A DNA stretch of 64,000 nt, from the NCBI RefSeq assembly GCF_040276085.1, contig NZ_JBELOK010000007.1:62001-126000 (forward strand). The letters are read 5' to 3'. This document shows positions 61,051 through 64,000 of the stretch, piece by piece. This DNA is from Castellaniella sp040276085 (GTDB taxonomy: Bacteria; Pseudomonadota; Gammaproteobacteria; Burkholderiales; Burkholderiaceae_B). The translations under genes were made by a program, and so were the position numbers. Under the pieces are notes generated by a model, which saw only the letters and a list, made by a program, of their open reading frames with translations, did not search any database and had not been told where the DNA came from. Position 1 is the stretch's first letter, and the number at the start of each line of letters is the position of its first letter.

Positions 61051-61938
61051 ATGTCCATTTATTCCATGTGGGGTGCATTTGAAATCGGGCTGATTTTTGG
61101 CCTGGTTGCTTTGGGCGTCCTGATTTCCTTCCGCGTCCTGAATTTCCCCGATCTCACCGTGGATGGCAGCTTTCCACTGGGTGGTGCCACTGCGGCCATC
61201 CTGATTCACAATGGCATGGATCCCTTCCTGGCTACCTTGATTGCCACTTTGGCGGCCGGGTTTGCGGGCATGATTACCGGCTGGCTTAATGTCAGCCTCA
61301 AGATCATGGATTTGCTGGCCAGCATTCTGATGATGATTGCTTTGTATTCCATCAACCTGCGCATTATGAATGCGCCCAATGTGCCGCTGATTACCGACCC
61401 CACCGTTTTCACAGTGCTGCAGCCGGCGGGCCTGGACGATTTTGTTGCCCGGCCGCTCATCTTGCTGGTGCTGGTGGTAGTGGTCAAATTGGCACTCGAT
61501 TGGTTTTTTGCCACTCAGGTCGGCCTGGCCATGCGTTCCACGGGCTCCAACCCCCGGATGGCCCGAGCCCAGGGCATTCACACCGGCCGCATGGTTTTGC
61601 TGGGGATGGCCATCTCCAATGCCCTGTGTGGTCTGGCGGGCGCCTTGTTTGCACAGTCCCAGGGCGGGGCGGATATCTCCATGGGCATCGGCACCATCGT
61701 CATTGGCCTGGCAGCAGTCATCATTGGCGAGTCCATTTTGCCCACGCGCCGCCTGGTGGTGGCAACGCTGGCGGTGGTCATTGGTGCGGTGCTGTACCGG
61801 TTCTTTATCGCGTTGGCCCTGAATGCCGACTTCGTTGGCCTGAAGGCGCAAGACCTTAATCTGGTCACGGCGGTGCTGGTAACGGTTGCCTTGGTGATCC
61901 CTCTGGTCAAGCAGCGTTTCTCCAAGAAGAGGGCTTGA
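61051..61938 (+). CDS. TrpY-type ABC transporter permease
   Basis: A 295-residue permease. IFGLVALGVLISFRVLNFPDLTVDGSFPL (split here: residues 14-42) is the TrpY-type signature, distantly like LivH. About eight helices. ATG 61051 follows AGAGAG. It fits between the binding protein and the ATPase, 3 bases before the latter. Confidence 0.88.
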   Translation: MSIYSMWGAFEIGLIFGLVALGVLISFRVLNFPDLTVDGSFPLGGATAAILIHNGMDPFLATLIATLAAGFAGMITGWLNVSLKIMDLLASILMMIALYSINLRIMNAPNVPLITDPTVFTVLQPAGLDDFVARPLILLVLVVVVKLALDWFFATQVGLAMRSTGSNPRMARAQGIHTGRMVLLGMAISNALCGLAGALFAQSQGGADISMGIGTIVIGLAAVIIGESILPTRRLVVATLAVVIGAVLYRFFIALALNADFVGLKAQDLNLVTAVLVTVALVIPLVKQRFSKKRA

Positions 61939-61941
61939 ACC

Positions 61942-62736
61942 ATGTTAAGTGCACAAAACCTCCAGCTCACGTTTAATCCGGGCACGCCCATCGAGACCCA
62001 GGCGCTTCGAGGGATGTCCCTCGAAATCCCCGCAGGCCAGTTTGTCACGGTTATCGGTTCCAATGGCGCCGGGAAATCCACCTTTCTCAATGCAATTTCT
62101 GGCGAGCAAACTGTAGACAGCGGCATCATCCTCATCGAGAACGAAGACGTTACGCGCCAGCCAGTCTGGGATCGCGCCCGCAAGGTGGCCCGGGTGTTCC
62201 AGGATCCCATGGCGGGCACTTGCGAGAACCTGACCATCGAAGAAAATATGTCACTTGCCTTGGGTCGCGGGCAGTTTCGCAGCTTGCGTCGGGCGGTGCG
62301 TGAAGAAATGCGCGTCTTGTTTCGCGAACGCCTCGTGATGCTTGGTCTGGGCCTCGAAAATCGCCTCACCGACCGCATCGGCCTGTTGTCGGGTGGTCAA
62401 CGTCAGGCGGTCAGTCTGCTGATGGCGGCCCTTCGGCCGTCTCAAATTCTATTGCTCGATGAGCACACTGCCGCACTGGACCCACGTACGGCACAATTCG
62501 TGCTTGATCTCACTGGCCGAATCGTGGCCGAACATGGGCTGACCACCATGATGGTGACCCACAGCATGCGTCAGGCACTTGATGTTGGTGATCGCACTGT
62601 GATGCTGCATCAGGGACGTGTGGTTCTGGATGTTTCGGGCGATACCCGACGCGGGCTGGAGGTTACCGATCTGCTGGCAATGTTCGAGCGTGTCCGGGGT
62701 GAAGAAATCGCGGATGACACGTTGTTGCTGGGTTAG
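61942..62736 (+). CDS. TrpZ-type ABC transporter ATP-binding protein
   Basis: A 264-residue ATPase. Walker A GSNGAGKS at about 39-46, Q-loop region VFQDPMAGTCENLTIEEN, signature LSGGQRQAVSLLM, Walker B ILLLDEHTAALDP (DEH in place of DEP), switch His in MMVTHSMRQA. Completes the TrpXYZ-type importer. Confidence 0.9.
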   Translation: MLSAQNLQLTFNPGTPIETQALRGMSLEIPAGQFVTVIGSNGAGKSTFLNAISGEQTVDSGIILIENEDVTRQPVWDRARKVARVFQDPMAGTCENLTIEENMSLALGRGQFRSLRRAVREEMRVLFRERLVMLGLGLENRLTDRIGLLSGGQRQAVSLLMAALRPSQILLLDEHTAALDPRTAQFVLDLTGRIVAEHGLTTMMVTHSMRQALDVGDRTVMLHQGRVVLDVSGDTRRGLEVTDLLAMFERVRGEEIADDTLLLG

Positions 62737-62893
62737 ACGCCCGGCTGTCACAACACCATCGTTGTTTCCATTTTATACTTGGCGGTAGCGGCATTTGTCC
62801 GGAAGATATTTTCAGCTTAAAGCAAATTGGCTGTGCAGCTGTGGTTCGCTGCTCAGACGATCAATTCAATTTTGTCTCACCTGGAGTTCTCTT

Positions 62894-64000
62894 ATGGGTT
62901 TTGTGCAACCGCACGTCAGCCGTATCATGCGGCCTTTGACGCTGGTCTTGTTGCTGTCTCTGGCTGCCTGCGGCGACAAACCCCAGGAGCAGGCGAAAGG
63001 CATGCAAATACCGGTCAGCGTGGTACAGATTGCGCCTCGAGCCGTGTCGGTGACCACTGAGCTCCCTGGTCGTGTACAGGCCATCGAAGATGCCGAAATC
63101 CGTGCCAGGGTTACCGGTATCGTCAAATCCATTGATTTTGAACAGGGTGGGCTGGTTAAAGAAGGCCAGTTGTTGTTTACCATTGATCCAGCTCCTTATC
63201 GGGCCGCCCGGGATCAGGCTGCTGCCCAGCTTAAAAATGCACAAGCGGCCGCCACTACTGCCAGGCTTCAGGCCAAGCGCTTTGGCACCCTGATCAAGCA
63301 ACATGCGATTAGCCAGCAGGATTACGATAATGCCACTGCGCAATCGCGTCAGGCAGATGCCTCTGTGGCAGCTGCCGAAGCGGCGCTTGAGTCTGCAGAA
63401 ATTAATCTGGGTTACACCCAGGTTACCTCGCCGATCAGTGGCCAGATCGGTAAATCCCTGGTAACTGTCGGCGCCTTGGTCAGCGCTTCCTCTGCCACCC
63501 AGCTGGCTACCGTGCAGCGGCTCAACGAAGTCTACGTTGATATCAGTCAGCCAGTGGCACAGATCTCCCTTTTGCGTCGCCAAATTGCCGATGGCGTTAT
63601 CCAGCCGGATGCCCAGGGCGACACACAGGCAACTGTGCTCCTCGAAGACGGCACTCAATATCGCCACCCCGGCAAACTGCTGTTTTCCGGGGTCTCGGTC
63701 GACCCCGGTACTGGCCAGGTCAATTTGCGTGCTCAGTTTCCCAACCCTGAACAAATTCTTTTGCCTGGCTTGTATGTCCGGGTGCAGGTGGCTCAGGGCA
63801 TGGATAAAGAAGCGCTGGTGGTTCCCGAGCAGGCCATTCAGCACACCGCTGATGGCAACAGCACCATCGTGCTGGTCAAGGACGGCAAGGCTGCGTTCGT
63901 GCCCGTGCGGATTGGGCCGCGCGTGGAACAAGGCTATGTCCTCTACGAGGGTGTGCAGGCGGGAGATCAAGTGGTGGTAGAGGGCTTCCAGAAAATCCGG
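62894..64000 (+). CDS. RND efflux periplasmic adaptor (AcrA/MexA-like), 3'-truncated by window edge
   Basis: Membrane fusion protein linking an RND pump to an outer-membrane channel. Lipobox LAAC gives lipidated Cys26 after a signal peptide. The lipoyl halves RARVTGIVKSIDFEQGGLV and TSPISGQIGKSLVTVGALV flank an alpha-helical hairpin rich in Ala/Gln. 369 codons are open to the window end, so only a short C-terminal piece is missing. GGAG lies 7 bases before ATG 62894. The pump and channel genes should follow outside the window. No regulator is adjacent. Confidence 0.93.
   Translation, partial: MGFVQPHVSRIMRPLTLVLLLSLAACGDKPQEQAKGMQIPVSVVQIAPRAVSVTTELPGRVQAIEDAEIRARVTGIVKSIDFEQGGLVKEGQLLFTIDPAPYRAARDQAAAQLKNAQAAATTARLQAKRFGTLIKQHAISQQDYDNATAQSRQADASVAAAEAALESAEINLGYTQVTSPISGQIGKSLVTVGALVSASSATQLATVQRLNEVYVDISQPVAQISLLRRQIADGVIQPDAQGDTQATVLLEDGTQYRHPGKLLFSGVSVDPGTGQVNLRAQFPNPEQILLPGLYVRVQVAQGMDKEALVVPEQAIQHTADGNSTIVLVKDGKAAFVPVRIGPRVEQGYVLYEGVQAGDQVVVEGFQKIR

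Overview
The window reads as a chromosomal segment of a betaproteobacterium of the Bordetella/Alcaligenes type (Alcaligenaceae, order Burkholderiales). The basis is inference from gene content and order: hemC-hemD-hemX-hemY, recA-recX, metR/metE, rdgC, sucCD, the order leuC-leuD-leuB-asd-fimV-truA-TRAP-trpF, a TctDE/BctDE-type two-component system beside a transporter, a BPSS1780-family protein, and a moderately high GC content. Genus cannot be fixed from the sequence alone. About 70 protein genes, one broken gene and one tRNA are supported.

Region by region. 1-5334: a branched-chain amino acid type ABC importer (livH cut by the window edge, livM, livG, livF), a PaaI-like thioesterase and etfBA, all on the plus strand with overlapping or close junctions; together they suggest uptake and oxidation of an amino or organic acid through acyl-CoA intermediates. 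5340-11701: an accessory-looking stretch with a dead phosphoenolpyruvate mutase/isocitrate lyase-family gene (three nonsense codons and a frameshift), two stress-type small proteins (DUF1328, OsmB-like), a lodAB-type quinoprotein oxidase operon preceded by a small Tat-signal protein, two small orphan ORFs and a CAU-anticodon tRNA. 11702-19260: a lipoprotein resembling the SecD P1 head, an aspartate carbamoyltransferase with an N-terminal helix-turn-helix extension, rdgC, and a response regulator/sensor kinase/MHS-family transporter operon. 19235-24947: recA-recX behind a LexA-like palindrome, divergent metR/metE, and a DUF2889 gene. 25026-33161: sucCD, hemCDXY, ppa and a fumarylacetoacetate hydrolase-family gene.

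33246-42623 is a tightly coupled, single-strand Tad/Flp-type pilus or secretion operon: pilin-like protein, TadG-like and TadE-like proteins, an unknown secreted protein, CpaB, secretin CpaC, an FHA-CpaF fusion ATPase, TadB, TadC and a DUF192 protein. No prepilin peptidase, TadZ/CpaE or TadD is visible. 42575-49628 is a housekeeping patchwork (BPSS1780-family protein, thrB, dusA, a CBS protein, YihY, DUF2069, aroC, an M48 protease). 49769-62736 carries leuCDB, asd, fimV, truA, a TRAP permease pair without a binding protein, trpF and a TrpXYZ-type ABC transporter. The window ends inside an RND-efflux adaptor gene.

The items I would look at first are the HTH-PyrB with a perfect 13-bp palindrome just upstream of its start codon, the lod operon with a Tat-signal partner and a doubtful cofactor cysteine, and the minimal Tad locus with an FHA domain fused to its ATPase.
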